The translations under genes were made by a program, and so were the position numbers. The notes under the pieces were generated by a model that made no database searches, was not told the origin of the DNA, and worked only from the letters and a program-made list of their open reading frames with translations. Positions 16,488 to 24,758 of a stretch of 64,000 bases of DNA are shown in pieces. This DNA is from an uncultured Clostridia bacterium (lineage in GTDB: Bacteria > Bacillota > Clostridia > Christensenellales > Borkfalkiaceae): assembly GCA_934247225.1 (NCBI GenBank), contig CAKQJE010000005.1, positions 50,220 through 114,219 of the forward strand. Direction: 5' to 3'. The number at the start of each line of letters is the position of its first letter. Within the stretch, counting starts at the first letter, position 1.

Positions 16488-16530
16488 TTCGGCGAAGCCG
16501 AAACCGAAATTTCGGTTCGGCTTCGCCGAG
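16488..16530 (+). promoter_or_regulatory. Large hairpin before the Cthe_2159-like lipoprotein gene
   Basis: TTCGGCGAAGCCGAA (16488-16502) pairs with TTCGGCTTCGCCGA (16516-16529), with inner complementarity extending through the loop (ACCGAAATTTCGGT). The A-run and ribosome site of the next gene follow directly. No U-tract is present, so mRNA processing or partial attenuation is more likely than termination. Confidence 0.65.
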
Positions 16531-16547
16531 AAAAAAGGAGAAATATT

Positions 16548-18581
16548 ATGAAAAAGTTTTTAACGACGATTTTATGCTTCATTTTATCTGCGGCGATGCT
16601 TGTCGTTACGGCGTGCGGCGGGACAAGCGGCAGCGCGGGCGACGGCTCGACGGACTCGGGCAATCAAAGCTCTTCCGTCTTCCCGGGCGGCAACCCCGGC
16701 GGTTTTCCGGGCGGTAATCCCGGCGGCGAACCGGGCGGCAATATTCCGGGCGGCAATCCCGGCGGTGACGGCGGCGAAAGCGTACCCTCGGGCGACATCG
16801 ACGACGAAAACAATGTCGAAGTAAAAACTTACGACGGCATAAAACATAATTACGTTTTATCCAATCAAAACGGCAACGTTTTCGAGTTCGTTTGCTCCGA
16901 TTGCAACGAGACAAGCTCTTTTAAAGTAACATATGAATCGGGTACGGACGGAGCTTATACGCTCGACGGAACTACGCTTACTTTCAGCGGAATAACCGAG
17001 GAAAGCGTTTACGGTCTGACGGGTACGTTCTACGGAAATATCGTAATCGACGTTACGGACGACTACAAATTCGAGCTTGCGGCGGAGGGTTTCAGCCTTA
17101 TTTCGCAAACCGAATGTCCGATTAAGGTTTTAAGCGGCGATAAGGTTACGATTTCGGCGAAAAAAGTCACGGAAAATTACGTATACGATATCAGAGACGA
17201 GGTTTCGGACGCCGACGAAACGGCAATTTCCGCAAGCGTTTACGCGTTATGCGATCTCGATATTCAGGGCAAAGGCTCGCTTTACGTAACCTCTTTGAAC
17301 AACAACGGAATTCATACGAAAGACGATTTGAAAGTCAAAAATCTGTTCTTGCAGGTCGATTGCAAGGATAACGCGCTTAAAGGCAACGACAGCGTTACGA
17401 TTCAGTCGGGCGAAATCGTTTTAATCGCGAGAGACGGCGACGGAATAAAAACGAGCAACAGCGACCTTTCTTCCAAGGGCAAACAACGCGGAACGGTTGC
17501 GATTTCGGGCGGTAATCTGCTTATTTACGCCGCGAGAGACGGAATAGATTCGGCTTACGACGTGACCGTCGACGAAAGTTCGGCTACCGTGACTTTGCAG
17601 ATTTTCGCCGATAAATACTCTAAATATACCGAGTCTTCCGTTTCTTCCGACAGCGGAACGAGCGGAAATACGAGCGGAACGGGTAGTTCATCCTCGTCTT
17701 CCGTCTCGGGCGGCAGGGGATCCGGCGGACAAGGCGGACAGGGCGGTTTCCCGGGCGGCGGACAAGGCGGTCAGAGCGGAAACGACGGCAACAGCGATAA
17801 GAGCGACGTTTCCACAAAAGGAATAAAAGCCGACAACGCGATAACTATTTCGGCGGGAACGATAACCGTTAAAGCTTACGACGACGCAATCCACGCTAAT
17901 TCCGATACTCTCGAAAACGGCGAAACGGGTCTCGGCAACGTGAACGTTACGGGTGGCAGCCTCACTCTTTATTCGGACGACGACGGTATTCACGGCGACG
18001 GAACGGTTGCGGTTTCGGGCGGAGATATAAACGTGGTCGGGAGCTATGAAGGTCTCGAAGGCGCGGTCGTGACCGTTTCGGGCGGCAACGTAAGCGTTAT
18101 TTCGAGCGACGACGGTCTTAACGGAACGGGTACGAGCGGAAATTCGATAGTGATTTCGGGCGGTACGCTTTATGTGCTTGCGGGCGGCGACGGACTCGAT
18201 TCCAACAGCACCGAGTCTTACGGCGGAATAGTTTTCAAAGGCGGAAAAACCGTTGTTATAGCTTACGGTAACGCCGATTCTTCGATCGACACCGAAAGAG
18301 GTTATTCTTACGAGGGCGGATATGTCCTTGCGGTAGGCAAAAGCGGAGGAATGAGCGGCGAAGCGACTAATTCTTCCCCGAGCATAAGTTCGATAGGCAA
18401 AACCGCGAACGTTTCGCTTTCGAACGGAAGCTATCTTCTTGCAAGCGGGTTTGCCTGTGTGAAAATGCCGATAACGATCAACGCTTCGGTAGTGGTTTTA
18501 GGCGACACGAGCGCGAGCATATCCTCGGTTTCGTCGGCGGATTACGAGTTCGATTCAAACGGCGTTTACTGGTTAAAGTAA
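16548..18581 (+). CDS. Cthe_2159-like carbohydrate-binding beta-helix lipoprotein
   Basis: A 677-residue lipoprotein with the lipobox VTAC near residues 20-23. Low-complexity Gly/Pro/Asn repeats (PGGNPGG units, about 44-76) lead to a long right-handed beta-helix. Recurrent turns such as DDAIHANSDT, DDGIHGDG and DDGLNGTG match the Ca-binding parallel beta-helix of Cthe_2159, a Clostridium thermocellum protein reported to bind cellulose and acidic sugars. A second Gly-rich linker (about 360-420) splits the helix. The protein probably sits on the cell surface and binds acidic polysaccharide. It is the last gene of the VTC-DUF4956 unit. Confidence 0.85.
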   Translation: MKKFLTTILCFILSAAMLVVTACGGTSGSAGDGSTDSGNQSSSVFPGGNPGGFPGGNPGGEPGGNIPGGNPGGDGGESVPSGDIDDENNVEVKTYDGIKHNYVLSNQNGNVFEFVCSDCNETSSFKVTYESGTDGAYTLDGTTLTFSGITEESVYGLTGTFYGNIVIDVTDDYKFELAAEGFSLISQTECPIKVLSGDKVTISAKKVTENYVYDIRDEVSDADETAISASVYALCDLDIQGKGSLYVTSLNNNGIHTKDDLKVKNLFLQVDCKDNALKGNDSVTIQSGEIVLIARDGDGIKTSNSDLSSKGKQRGTVAISGGNLLIYAARDGIDSAYDVTVDESSATVTLQIFADKYSKYTESSVSSDSGTSGNTSGTGSSSSSSVSGGRGSGGQGGQGGFPGGGQGGQSGNDGNSDKSDVSTKGIKADNAITISAGTITVKAYDDAIHANSDTLENGETGLGNVNVTGGSLTLYSDDDGIHGDGTVAVSGGDINVVGSYEGLEGAVVTVSGGNVSVISSDDGLNGTGTSGNSIVISGGTLYVLAGGDGLDSNSTESYGGIVFKGGKTVVIAYGNADSSIDTERGYSYEGGYVLAVGKSGGMSGEATNSSPSISSIGKTANVSLSNGSYLLASGFACVKMPITINASVVVLGDTSASISSVSSADYEFDSNGVYWLK

Positions 18582-18620
18582 TCAAGACAATCACCTTTGA
18601 ATAATCTCGATTAACACATA

Positions 18621-18650
18621 AAAACCCCGCTATAAGTCGATTAACGCGGA
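18621..18650 (+). repeat. Dispersed short repeat, TATAAGTCGATTA family
   Basis: AAACCCCGCTATAAGTCGAT followed by TAACGCGG. The left side matches the copies near 12484 and 60681 beyond the core. Confidence 0.7.
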
Positions 18651-18675
18651 TAATTGATGGTTATAGTTGGTGAGA

Positions 18676-18719
18676 AACAGCACAAGACTAACTATTTATT
18701 GCCTTGTGTTGTTTTTTTT
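18676..18719 (+). terminator. Terminator upstream of the restriction-modification island
   Basis: AACAGCACAAG (18676-18686) pairs with CTTGTGTTGTT (10 of 11), followed by a run of Ts. It ends the VTC operon. Confidence 0.85.
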
Positions 18720-18775
18720 GTGAGCGAGACAAAAATATTTTACTTTGAATTATATAAAATAAATAAAAATTTTGC

Positions 18776-18804
18776 TTGATATTATTCGCGTTTTAGAATA
18801 TAAT
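18776..18804 (+). promoter_or_regulatory. SigA-type promoter of the DpnII-type operon
   Basis: TTGATA (18776-18781), a 17-bp spacer and TATAAT (18799-18804), 27 bp before the first methyltransferase gene. Confidence 0.8.
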
Positions 18805-18831
18805 ATAAGCAAGAATTTTTGAGGTGACGTT

Positions 18832-19899
18832 ATGTTAAGTTTTATTTCTGCAAAAGAAGCCGCCGAAAAATGGAATATTTCACAAAGACGTGTCTCCGTG
18901 CTTGCAAGCGAAAACAGAATAGCCGGAGCGATGATGGTAGGCAATATGTGGATTATCCCGTCAAATGCCGAAAAACCGATTGATAAAAGGACAGTTCGTT
19001 ACGAAAAATCAAAAAAAGTTGAACTAAAACCATTTATAAAATGGGTAGGCGGGAAAAGCCAACTTATCGAACAAATCGAAAAAATGATTCCGACGGACGA
19101 AGAAAAAGTTTTAAAAAAATATGCCGAACCTATGGTTGGTGGTGGCGCATTATTTTTCAGCATACTTTCCAAATATGATTTTGAAGAATTGTATATCAGT
19201 GATATAAATGCTGAACTTATAAATGCATATCAAGCCGTAAAAAACGACGTTGATAATTTGATTGCAAAACTTAACGAAATGCAATTGCTGTTTTTACCTA
19301 TGGATGAAAACGGAAGAAAATATTTCTACTATACCGTTCGCGAAAAGTTTAACTTGACGGTATTATCCGAAGCAACGTCAACGGATAAAGCCGCACAGTT
19401 TATTTTCTTAAATAAGACTTGTTTTAACGGGCTTTATCGTGTAAATAGAAAAGGACAATTCAATGTTCCTATGGGCGCATATAAAAACCCAACTATTTGT
19501 GATAGTGAAAACTTACGGAATATTCACGAGGCATTGCAAAATGTAACTATCGTTTGCGGCGATTATTCACTTTTAAAATCGTTTATCGATAAAAACACAT
19601 TTGTATACTTCGATCCGCCGTATCGTCCGATTTCAGAAACGTCGGCGTTTACGGCTTATAACTCAGATGTGTTTGACGATAATGAACAAATAAGACTTTC
19701 AAAGTTTATCGATGAAATCAATCTTTTAGGTGCAAAAATTGTTTTAAGCAATTCCGATCCGAAGAATGTAAACGAAGAAGATAATTTCTTTGACGATTTA
19801 TATAAAAACTATAAGATAAATCGCGTTGAAGCAAGCCGAGCCATTAACAGCAAAGGCGATAAACGCGGCAAAATAAACGAATTGCTTATTTGCAATTAA
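18832..19899 (+). CDS. Dam/DpnM-family DNA adenine methyltransferase with N-terminal helix-turn-helix
   Basis: A 355-residue N6-adenine methyltransferase of the D12 (Dam/DpnM) class. PFIKWVGGKSQLIEQ is motif X, EPMVGGGALFF is the AdoMet-binding motif I, and FVYFDPPYRP contains the catalytic DPPY. FLNKTCFNGLYRVN is the family's target-recognition region. An extra domain of about 60 residues at the N-terminus, ISAKEAAEKWNISQRRV to GNMWIIP, looks like an excisionase/MerR-type winged helix, which classical DpnM lacks. With the DpnII-like nuclease next door it should protect GATC sites. The fused DNA-binding domain may regulate the operon, as in other methyltransferases with HTH extensions. A good GAGGTGA site precedes the ATG. 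Confidence 0.93.
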   Translation: MLSFISAKEAAEKWNISQRRVSVLASENRIAGAMMVGNMWIIPSNAEKPIDKRTVRYEKSKKVELKPFIKWVGGKSQLIEQIEKMIPTDEEKVLKKYAEPMVGGGALFFSILSKYDFEELYISDINAELINAYQAVKNDVDNLIAKLNEMQLLFLPMDENGRKYFYYTVREKFNLTVLSEATSTDKAAQFIFLNKTCFNGLYRVNRKGQFNVPMGAYKNPTICDSENLRNIHEALQNVTIVCGDYSLLKSFIDKNTFVYFDPPYRPISETSAFTAYNSDVFDDNEQIRLSKFIDEINLLGAKIVLSNSDPKNVNEEDNFFDDLYKNYKINRVEASRAINSKGDKRGKINELLICN

Positions 19900-19911
19900 G
19901 GAGGAAATTTT

Positions 19912-20841
19912 ATGTATATAGAAAAAAGTACAGAAGAGAAAATAAAGTTGTTTGAAACTAAATTACTCAGCACAAATAGGGGATATAATTTTTATATCGA
20001 TTGGACAAATTTGGAAAAACTCAACAAATATGAGATAGAATTAAACGCTATGGATACTCTCATAGGTAAAAAAGAAAATTTTGACGAGAAATTCAGAGAG
20101 TTATTGGGAAAACTACCCAAAACGGTAGAATTGTTCCCGTTTTTATTTGCCCTGTCAAAAGCGGAAAGAAAAGAAGTACTTAAGAAAAATAAATATCTTG
20201 ATATAATAGGTTCCGAATTGGATAGCCCCGATTTGCAAAGTTATAATTTTAATGGGGAAAGTCAATTAACTGAAAAGGAAATAGAAAAATTCTTGATTTT
20301 TTTTGAACAAATGGGTTTAAAGGCTTTTTATCAAAATTTTTTAGAGAAAAGTACGTTGGATTATATATACGGTGTTTTGATAGGTCTTGATTCAAACGGA
20401 AGAAAAAACAGAGGCGGAACGGCTTTTGAACTTGCTTGCGAACCGATAATCAGAGAAGTTGCAGAAAAATATAAAATAGATGTGATTACGCAAAAACAAT
20501 TCAAAAGTTTAAGTTCGAAAGGATTTATAATATCCGATGATATTGCAAACCGAAAGGCAGATTTTATTCTGATAAAAAACAACAAATGTATGAATATCGA
20601 AGTCAACTTTTACAAGGATTCAGGGTCGAAGCCTGAGGAAATAATAGATTCTTATATCAACCGTCAATCCGACTTGATGAAAAATAATATCTTGTTTGCA
20701 TTAGTGACGGATGGAAATTGTTGGAGAGGAACGACAAATCAATTACGCAAAGGATTCAATCATATTAGTTACTTGATGAACTATAAAATGGTGAAAGACG
20801 GGGCAATGGAAGAGATTATAGAAAAAGAATTTGTAGAATAA
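19912..20841 (+). CDS. DpnII-family type II restriction endonuclease
   Basis: A 309-residue protein matching DpnII/MboI-type enzymes that cut GATC when unmethylated. The N-terminal part has RGYNFYIDWTNLEK and AMDTLIGKKENFDEKF. The C-terminal nuclease core has NRGGTAFELACEPIIRE, then KADFILIKNNKCMNIEVNFY, where a D...E-x-N arrangement would form the metal site of a PD-(D/E)XK-like fold. It starts 12 bp after the Dam-like gene with an AAGGAGG ribosome site, and the second methyltransferase follows 5 bp later, so all three are co-transcribed. Base content is AT-rich, as usual for transferred restriction systems. Confidence 0.9.
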   Translation: MYIEKSTEEKIKLFETKLLSTNRGYNFYIDWTNLEKLNKYEIELNAMDTLIGKKENFDEKFRELLGKLPKTVELFPFLFALSKAERKEVLKKNKYLDIIGSELDSPDLQSYNFNGESQLTEKEIEKFLIFFEQMGLKAFYQNFLEKSTLDYIYGVLIGLDSNGRKNRGGTAFELACEPIIREVAEKYKIDVITQKQFKSLSSKGFIISDDIANRKADFILIKNNKCMNIEVNFYKDSGSKPEEIIDSYINRQSDLMKNNILFALVTDGNCWRGTTNQLRKGFNHISYLMNYKMVKDGAMEEIIEKEFVE

Positions 20842-20846
20842 ATAAT

Positions 20847-21590
20847 ATGACAAAGAAAAATATACCGTTACAGCCCGAAAATTTTGAGCTTGAAACAAAT
20901 ACCGTTTGGGCGTTCCCCGATCGAGGTAAATGGGCAACACACGACGCAAAATATCGCGGGAATTGGTCACCGTATATTCCGAGAAATGTAATTCTGCGTT
21001 ATTCAAACGAGGGTGACACCGTTTTGGATCAATTTGTTGGCGGTGGAACTACTGCTGTTGAAGCAAAATTGACAAACAGAAATTTTATCGGCGTTGATAT
21101 TAACCCTAATGCGCTTGAAATCACAAAAAGCAAATTGAATTTCGAGTATGAATTTAATCCGACGATAAATATTATGCAAGGCGACGCGCGTAATCTTTCT
21201 ATGATTGACGACGATTCGATAGACCTTATTTGCACTCACCCACCTTATGCCGATATTATTCATTACAGCGAAGATATTGACGGCGATATGTCGCTTATGC
21301 CGATGAAAGATTTTTTATTTGAAATCAGCAAAGTCGCAGAAGAATGTTATCGGGTATTGAAAAAGGATAAGTTTTGCGCTATACTTATGGGAGATACGCG
21401 CAAAAAAGGTATGGTTCAACCTTTGGCGTTTGAAACAATGCGTATTTTTGAAATGGCAGGGTTTAAAACGAAAGAAATTATAATTAAGGAACAACACAAT
21501 TGCAAGGCAACGGGTTATTGGAAAACAAACAGCATAAAGTTTAATTTTCTTTTACTCGCCCACGAGTATTTGTTTGTGTTTAAAAGATAA
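20847..21590 (+). CDS. Second DNA methyltransferase of the DpnII-type locus (N6A or N4C)
   Basis: A 247-residue AdoMet-dependent methyltransferase. VWAFPDRGKWATHDAKYRGN forms a conserved N-terminal block, DTVLDQFVGGGTTAVEAK is motif I and ICTHPPYADI is motif IV. The order of motifs and the TxPPY-like catalytic site differ from the first enzyme, so the two are not duplicates. DpnII loci usually have a second methyltransferase (DpnA) active on single-stranded DNA. This could fill that role, but it resembles a broader family of stand-alone methyltransferases. It lies 5 bp after the nuclease gene. Confidence 0.85.
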   Translation: MTKKNIPLQPENFELETNTVWAFPDRGKWATHDAKYRGNWSPYIPRNVILRYSNEGDTVLDQFVGGGTTAVEAKLTNRNFIGVDINPNALEITKSKLNFEYEFNPTINIMQGDARNLSMIDDDSIDLICTHPPYADIIHYSEDIDGDMSLMPMKDFLFEISKVAEECYRVLKKDKFCAILMGDTRKKGMVQPLAFETMRIFEMAGFKTKEIIIKEQHNCKATGYWKTNSIKFNFLLLAHEYLFVFKR

Positions 21591-21627
21591 TTATTTTACT
21601 GTTTATGATAAGGAGCAAATAATAACT

Positions 21628-22797
21628 ATGGATAAAGCTCAAATATTTTGGCAAGCTTACTTAAATCTCGAAAAAGAGTTTCTTGAAGTTGCAAGATATA
21701 TTTATATAACTGATGAGACGACTTCATACTCGAAACAAAAAGTAAAAAAGTCACCATGTAACACTCAACTTGAAACTTTTTCACCTCTTATTGCAGACTT
21801 ACTTATTAGGGTTTGCATTGAAATTGAAGCAATTTCAAAGGAATTATATTTTGATTTAGGAGGGCAAAAAATTCGAGGGGATAAAGATATTTTTTTTGAT
21901 GAAGATTGCCTGAAACTTCTTGATATAAAATACCAAACACATAAAAAAGTTGTTGTAGTTTCATGTTCTTCTGTTAATCTTACAAAAGATGAAAATATTT
22001 CTTTTAAGCCTTTACGGGAAGCTCATAAAAGACAAGGAACGGATTGGGAAAGGGCATATCAAGCAGTTAAACATGATAGATATTCTTCAATAAGTCAAGG
22101 AACGGTTAAGAATTTACTTCATGCTATGGGTGCTTTGTATTTGTTAAACATCTACTTAAAAAAACCGAAAATATTATTAAAATATACAGATGTAAACAAT
22201 TACGACTTTTCATTAGGCTCTTCTATTTTTTCTGTAAAAAAACCTGATAGCAAATATGCGAATAGCATTATAAATAATAGAGATATTACTGATGTGTTGA
22301 ATGCAAAAGATAGTCCTTTTGTGATGAAATATACAGATTTTTATTATAAGGAAATCCTTGCAACAAATAAAGCTATGTTGGAAGAAAGAAACAAATATTG
22401 GTGCGCACAACCGGAATTGCAGGAACCGGAATTTAATCAGCAGATTATGCAAGCGCAAAAACGAGGAAACGAAGATCCTCAACATCGATTTATGCCGTTT
22501 CAGGAATTGGCTCGATATCGTTTAATGAAAAAGATACCGGAAGAATTGCCATTTGAGGAAAGAAAAAAAAGACTTATTTCAAGCAATGAATGGAATGGAA
22601 GTGTAAGACAACGAGTTTCTCATTTAACAGCAGATCAATTAACCGAAGATAATATTCAAGCAGAAATTGACAATGTAGCAGCTTTGTATGGTATAGAATT
22701 AGAACAGCCCTTTGATAATATGAGGCTTAATAAAGCAATATATGAAGCGTATTGTGAGTTGGTTTTAGATAATGGTGATATTCGATATATTAAATAA
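21628..22797 (+). CDS. Hypothetical protein at the end of the DpnII-type locus
   Basis: About 389 residues from the ATG at 21628, which has AAGGAG 12 bases upstream. An earlier start at 21574 would overlap the methyltransferase gene. No signal peptide or membrane segment. The first half is helical and contains GTDWERAYQAVKHDRYSS, a K-H-D-R motif within a helix followed by GTVKNLLHAMGALYLL. This resembles HEPN-like or abortive-infection proteins in general layout, but I cannot assign a family. The second half has QHRFMPFQELARYRLMKK and a charged C-terminus. It shares the AT-rich composition and direction of the restriction genes and ends at a shared terminator, so it is probably part of the same island. 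Confidence 0.65.
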   Translation: MDKAQIFWQAYLNLEKEFLEVARYIYITDETTSYSKQKVKKSPCNTQLETFSPLIADLLIRVCIEIEAISKELYFDLGGQKIRGDKDIFFDEDCLKLLDIKYQTHKKVVVVSCSSVNLTKDENISFKPLREAHKRQGTDWERAYQAVKHDRYSSISQGTVKNLLHAMGALYLLNIYLKKPKILLKYTDVNNYDFSLGSSIFSVKKPDSKYANSIINNRDITDVLNAKDSPFVMKYTDFYYKEILATNKAMLEERNKYWCAQPELQEPEFNQQIMQAQKRGNEDPQHRFMPFQELARYRLMKKIPEELPFEERKKRLISSNEWNGSVRQRVSHLTADQLTEDNIQAEIDNVAALYGIELEQPFDNMRLNKAIYEAYCELVLDNGDIRYIK

Positions 22798-22865
22798 AGA
22801 ACTAAATAATTGGTTTTCTATTTATTACTGTTTTTTAAAAGCACGCTGAGAATAGATTTCGGAGC

Positions 22866-22904
22866 AAATCGGCGGCGACAAATTTTTGTCGCCGCCGATT
22901 TTTG
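22866..22904 (+). terminator. Terminator closing the restriction-modification island
   Basis: AAATCGGCGGCGACAAA (22866-22882) pairs with TTTGTCGCCGCCGATTT, followed by further Ts. Confidence 0.93.
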
Positions 22905-22993
22905 GCTTGTAAAGTGATTGTTTATGTCATTTTCATTTTTATTTACACTATAACAAATTTTCGGACTTTACTGCAAATCGGGTTTTACTTTAA

Positions 22994-23041
22994 ATATTAT
23001 TTAACCGAAAATACTATTTATCCGAAAATACTATTTAACCG
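22994..23041 (+). repeat. 17-bp tandem repeat at the 3' end of cwlD
   Basis: About two and a half copies of a unit like CCGAAAATACTATTTAA lie end to end, and the cwlD stop codon is inside the last one. The repeats may have shifted the original stop. Confidence 0.8.
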
Positions 23042-23744
23042 AGTCGGCTAAGCCGAAACGGTATGCCTGAATACCTTCGTAAATTTTTTCGGCAAGCTGC
23101 TTTCGGTATTCGTCGGACAAGAGAAGCTGTTCGTCTTCCTCGTTGGATAAAAACCCGCATTCGCATAAAATCGCGGTTCGGCTCGATTCGTTTAAGACGT
23201 AATAGTCGCCCGAAAGCGGCGAATATTCCTTTCCGCAAAGTCCGTTTAACGAACTTTGAACGCTGAGCGCAAGCTTTTTGCTTTGTTCGTCGCCGATTTT
23301 ATAAAAAACCTGCGCGCCCCGCCGCACCGGGGAGGAATAAAAATTCAGATGCACGGAAACGAAAATATCGGGGTTCGCGTTTTCGGCGATTTCCATTCTT
23401 TTTTGCATATCTCGCCTTTTGAAACCCTTCGAAAGTATTCCGTAAAGCCCCGCTTCGGTCTTTCTCGTCATAACGACTTTTGCTCCCGCCGCGGAGAATT
23501 TATCCCTTAATTTTCTTGAAATATCGAGGTTTAATTCGCTTTCTTTCACTTTGCTTTTTTTGCCTTCCACGCCGCCGTCTATACCGCCGTGTCCCGCGTC
23601 GATGACTATCGTGAAATCGGGTTTCGGAGCAGCCGCGGCTTTAACTCTGACGCAAACGCACGCTATATACGTTGCGGAAAGAAAAACGAGAATGGCGGCG
23701 GCGATAAGCCGTTCTATTTTTATTTTTTCGTTCGGTTTACTCAT
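23031..23744 (-). CDS. cwlD: N-acetylmuramoyl-L-alanine amidase, CwlD type
   Basis: A 237-residue Amidase_3 enzyme with an N-terminal signal anchor (about residues 12-35). IVIDAGHGGIDGG provides the first zinc His (His52), ESELNL the Glu, and FVSVHLNFY the second His (His132). ILCECGFLSNEED carries the catalytic Glu. Size and single-domain layout match CwlD, which removes peptides from muramic acid so that muramic lactam forms in the spore cortex, a step needed for germination. It fits with spoIIE and coat genes elsewhere in the window. It is transcribed alone, opposite to its neighbours. Confidence 0.85.
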   Translation of the reverse strand: MSKPNEKIKIERLIAAAILVFLSATYIACVCVRVKAAAAPKPDFTIVIDAGHGGIDGGVEGKKSKVKESELNLDISRKLRDKFSAAGAKVVMTRKTEAGLYGILSKGFKRRDMQKRMEIAENANPDIFVSVHLNFYSSPVRRGAQVFYKIGDEQSKKLALSVQSSLNGLCGKEYSPLSGDYYVLNESSRTAILCECGFLSNEEDEQLLLSDEYRKQLAEKIYEGIQAYRFGLADSVK

Positions 23745-23807
23745 ATAATAATGTTATGCGCGGCGGCAAAGGCTTATGAAAAAAATAAAAAAAGTTCAAA
23801 AAAACGC

Positions 23808-23840
23808 TTGACAAGCAATACTATGCGTGATATAGTATTG
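23808..23840 (+). promoter_or_regulatory. padR promoter overlapped by a perfect inverted-repeat operator
   Basis: TTGACA (23808-23813), a 17-bp spacer and TATAGT (23831-23836). CAATACTAT (23816-23824) and ATAGTATTG (23832-23840) form a perfect 9-bp inverted repeat covering spacer and -10, as expected for autorepression by PadR. Confidence 0.85.
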
Positions 23841-23866
23841 TGCGAAAGGAGGTATTTGAAAAGTAT

Positions 23867-24181
23867 ATGGACGTACAACTTAAAAGAGGCGTACTCGAAG
23901 TGTGCGTGCTTACCGCGATGCTTCACGAGGAAACTTACGGCTATGAGCTTATAAAAAAGATTTCGCCGTATATAGATATTTCAGAATCCACCTTGTATCC
24001 CATTTTGCGAAGGTTAGAGACGGGCGGCTATGTTTGGGTAAGAAGCGCCGAACATAACGGAAGGCTTAGAAAATACTATTCCATAACTGCGAGCGGAAGG
24101 GCGAAAATCAAAGAATTTATCGAAGATTTCGGGGATATCGTAAAGGTATACGAATATATAAAAGGAGAATGCAATGACTAA
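23867..24181 (+). CDS. PadR family transcriptional regulator
   Basis: About 104 residues, a winged-helix regulator. VQLKRGVLEVCVLTAML opens the domain, TYGYELIKKIS and ESTLYPILRRLETGGYVW are the recognition helix and turn, and RKYYSITASGRAKI is the wing. The ATG at 23867 is chosen because the promoter's -10 ends at 23836 and AGGAGG follows; the upstream GTG at 23840 would lie at the start site. Its 3' end overlaps the DUF1700 gene by 8 bp. PadR-DUF1700-DUF4097 is a recurrent Firmicutes operon thought to sense or manage envelope stress; here it is probably autoregulated. Confidence 0.92.
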   Translation: MDVQLKRGVLEVCVLTAMLHEETYGYELIKKISPYIDISESTLYPILRRLETGGYVWVRSAEHNGRLRKYYSITASGRAKIKEFIEDFGDIVKVYEYIKGECND

Positions 24182-24758
24182 AAAGGAGTTTTTAAAACGG
24201 CTGAAAAAAGGGCTGTCGCCTTTGGACAGATACGAACGGCAAAGAATATCGGATTATTACGCCGAAATGATAGACGACCGCGTCGAGTGCGGCAAAACGG
24301 AAGAAGAAGCCGTCGAGGAAATCGGCTCGCCCGAAGTTATCGCGATAAGAACGCTTAAAGAAGCGGGCGTCGACGCGGACGAAAGCGAGTCGTGGCTCAG
24401 AAAATCCGACGGAAAAATAAAAACGGTGTGGCTCGTTTTGCTTATCGCGGGCGCGCCGCTTTGGTTCGGGCTTGCGTGCGGCTTGCTCGGGATTGCGCTT
24501 GGCTTGGTCGGCGCGGTGTTCGGCGTTTGCGTGGGGCTTGTGTGCGCGTGCGTCGGCTCGGCTGTCGGCGGACTCGCTTCGTTTTTCTACGGGTTTTACG
24601 CGATTTTTCAAAACGTCGGTTACGGGATTTTGTGCATAGGCGGCGGTTTATGCGCTTGCTCTTTCGGCGTTCTTTGTTTGATCGGCGTGTATAAGCTTAC
24701 CGTGATGTCGGTAAGGGCGATAAAGAATTTATTTAAAAGGAGACAAATTAAACAATGA
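24174..24758 (+). CDS. DUF1700 membrane protein
   Basis: A 194-residue protein. Residues 1-70 form the charged helical DUF1700 region (FLKRLKKGLSPLDRYERQ, then EEEAVEEIGSPEVIA), and residues about 82-185 hold four Gly/Cys-rich transmembrane segments. It overlaps padR by 8 bp and DUF4097 by 4 bp, so the three are translationally coupled. It is a likely membrane partner of the DUF4097 protein; the molecular role is unknown. Confidence 0.88.
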   Translation: MTKKEFLKRLKKGLSPLDRYERQRISDYYAEMIDDRVECGKTEEEAVEEIGSPEVIAIRTLKEAGVDADESESWLRKSDGKIKTVWLVLLIAGAPLWFGLACGLLGIALGLVGAVFGVCVGLVCACVGSAVGGLASFFYGFYAIFQNVGYGILCIGGGLCACSFGVLCLIGVYKLTVMSVRAIKNLFKRRQIKQ

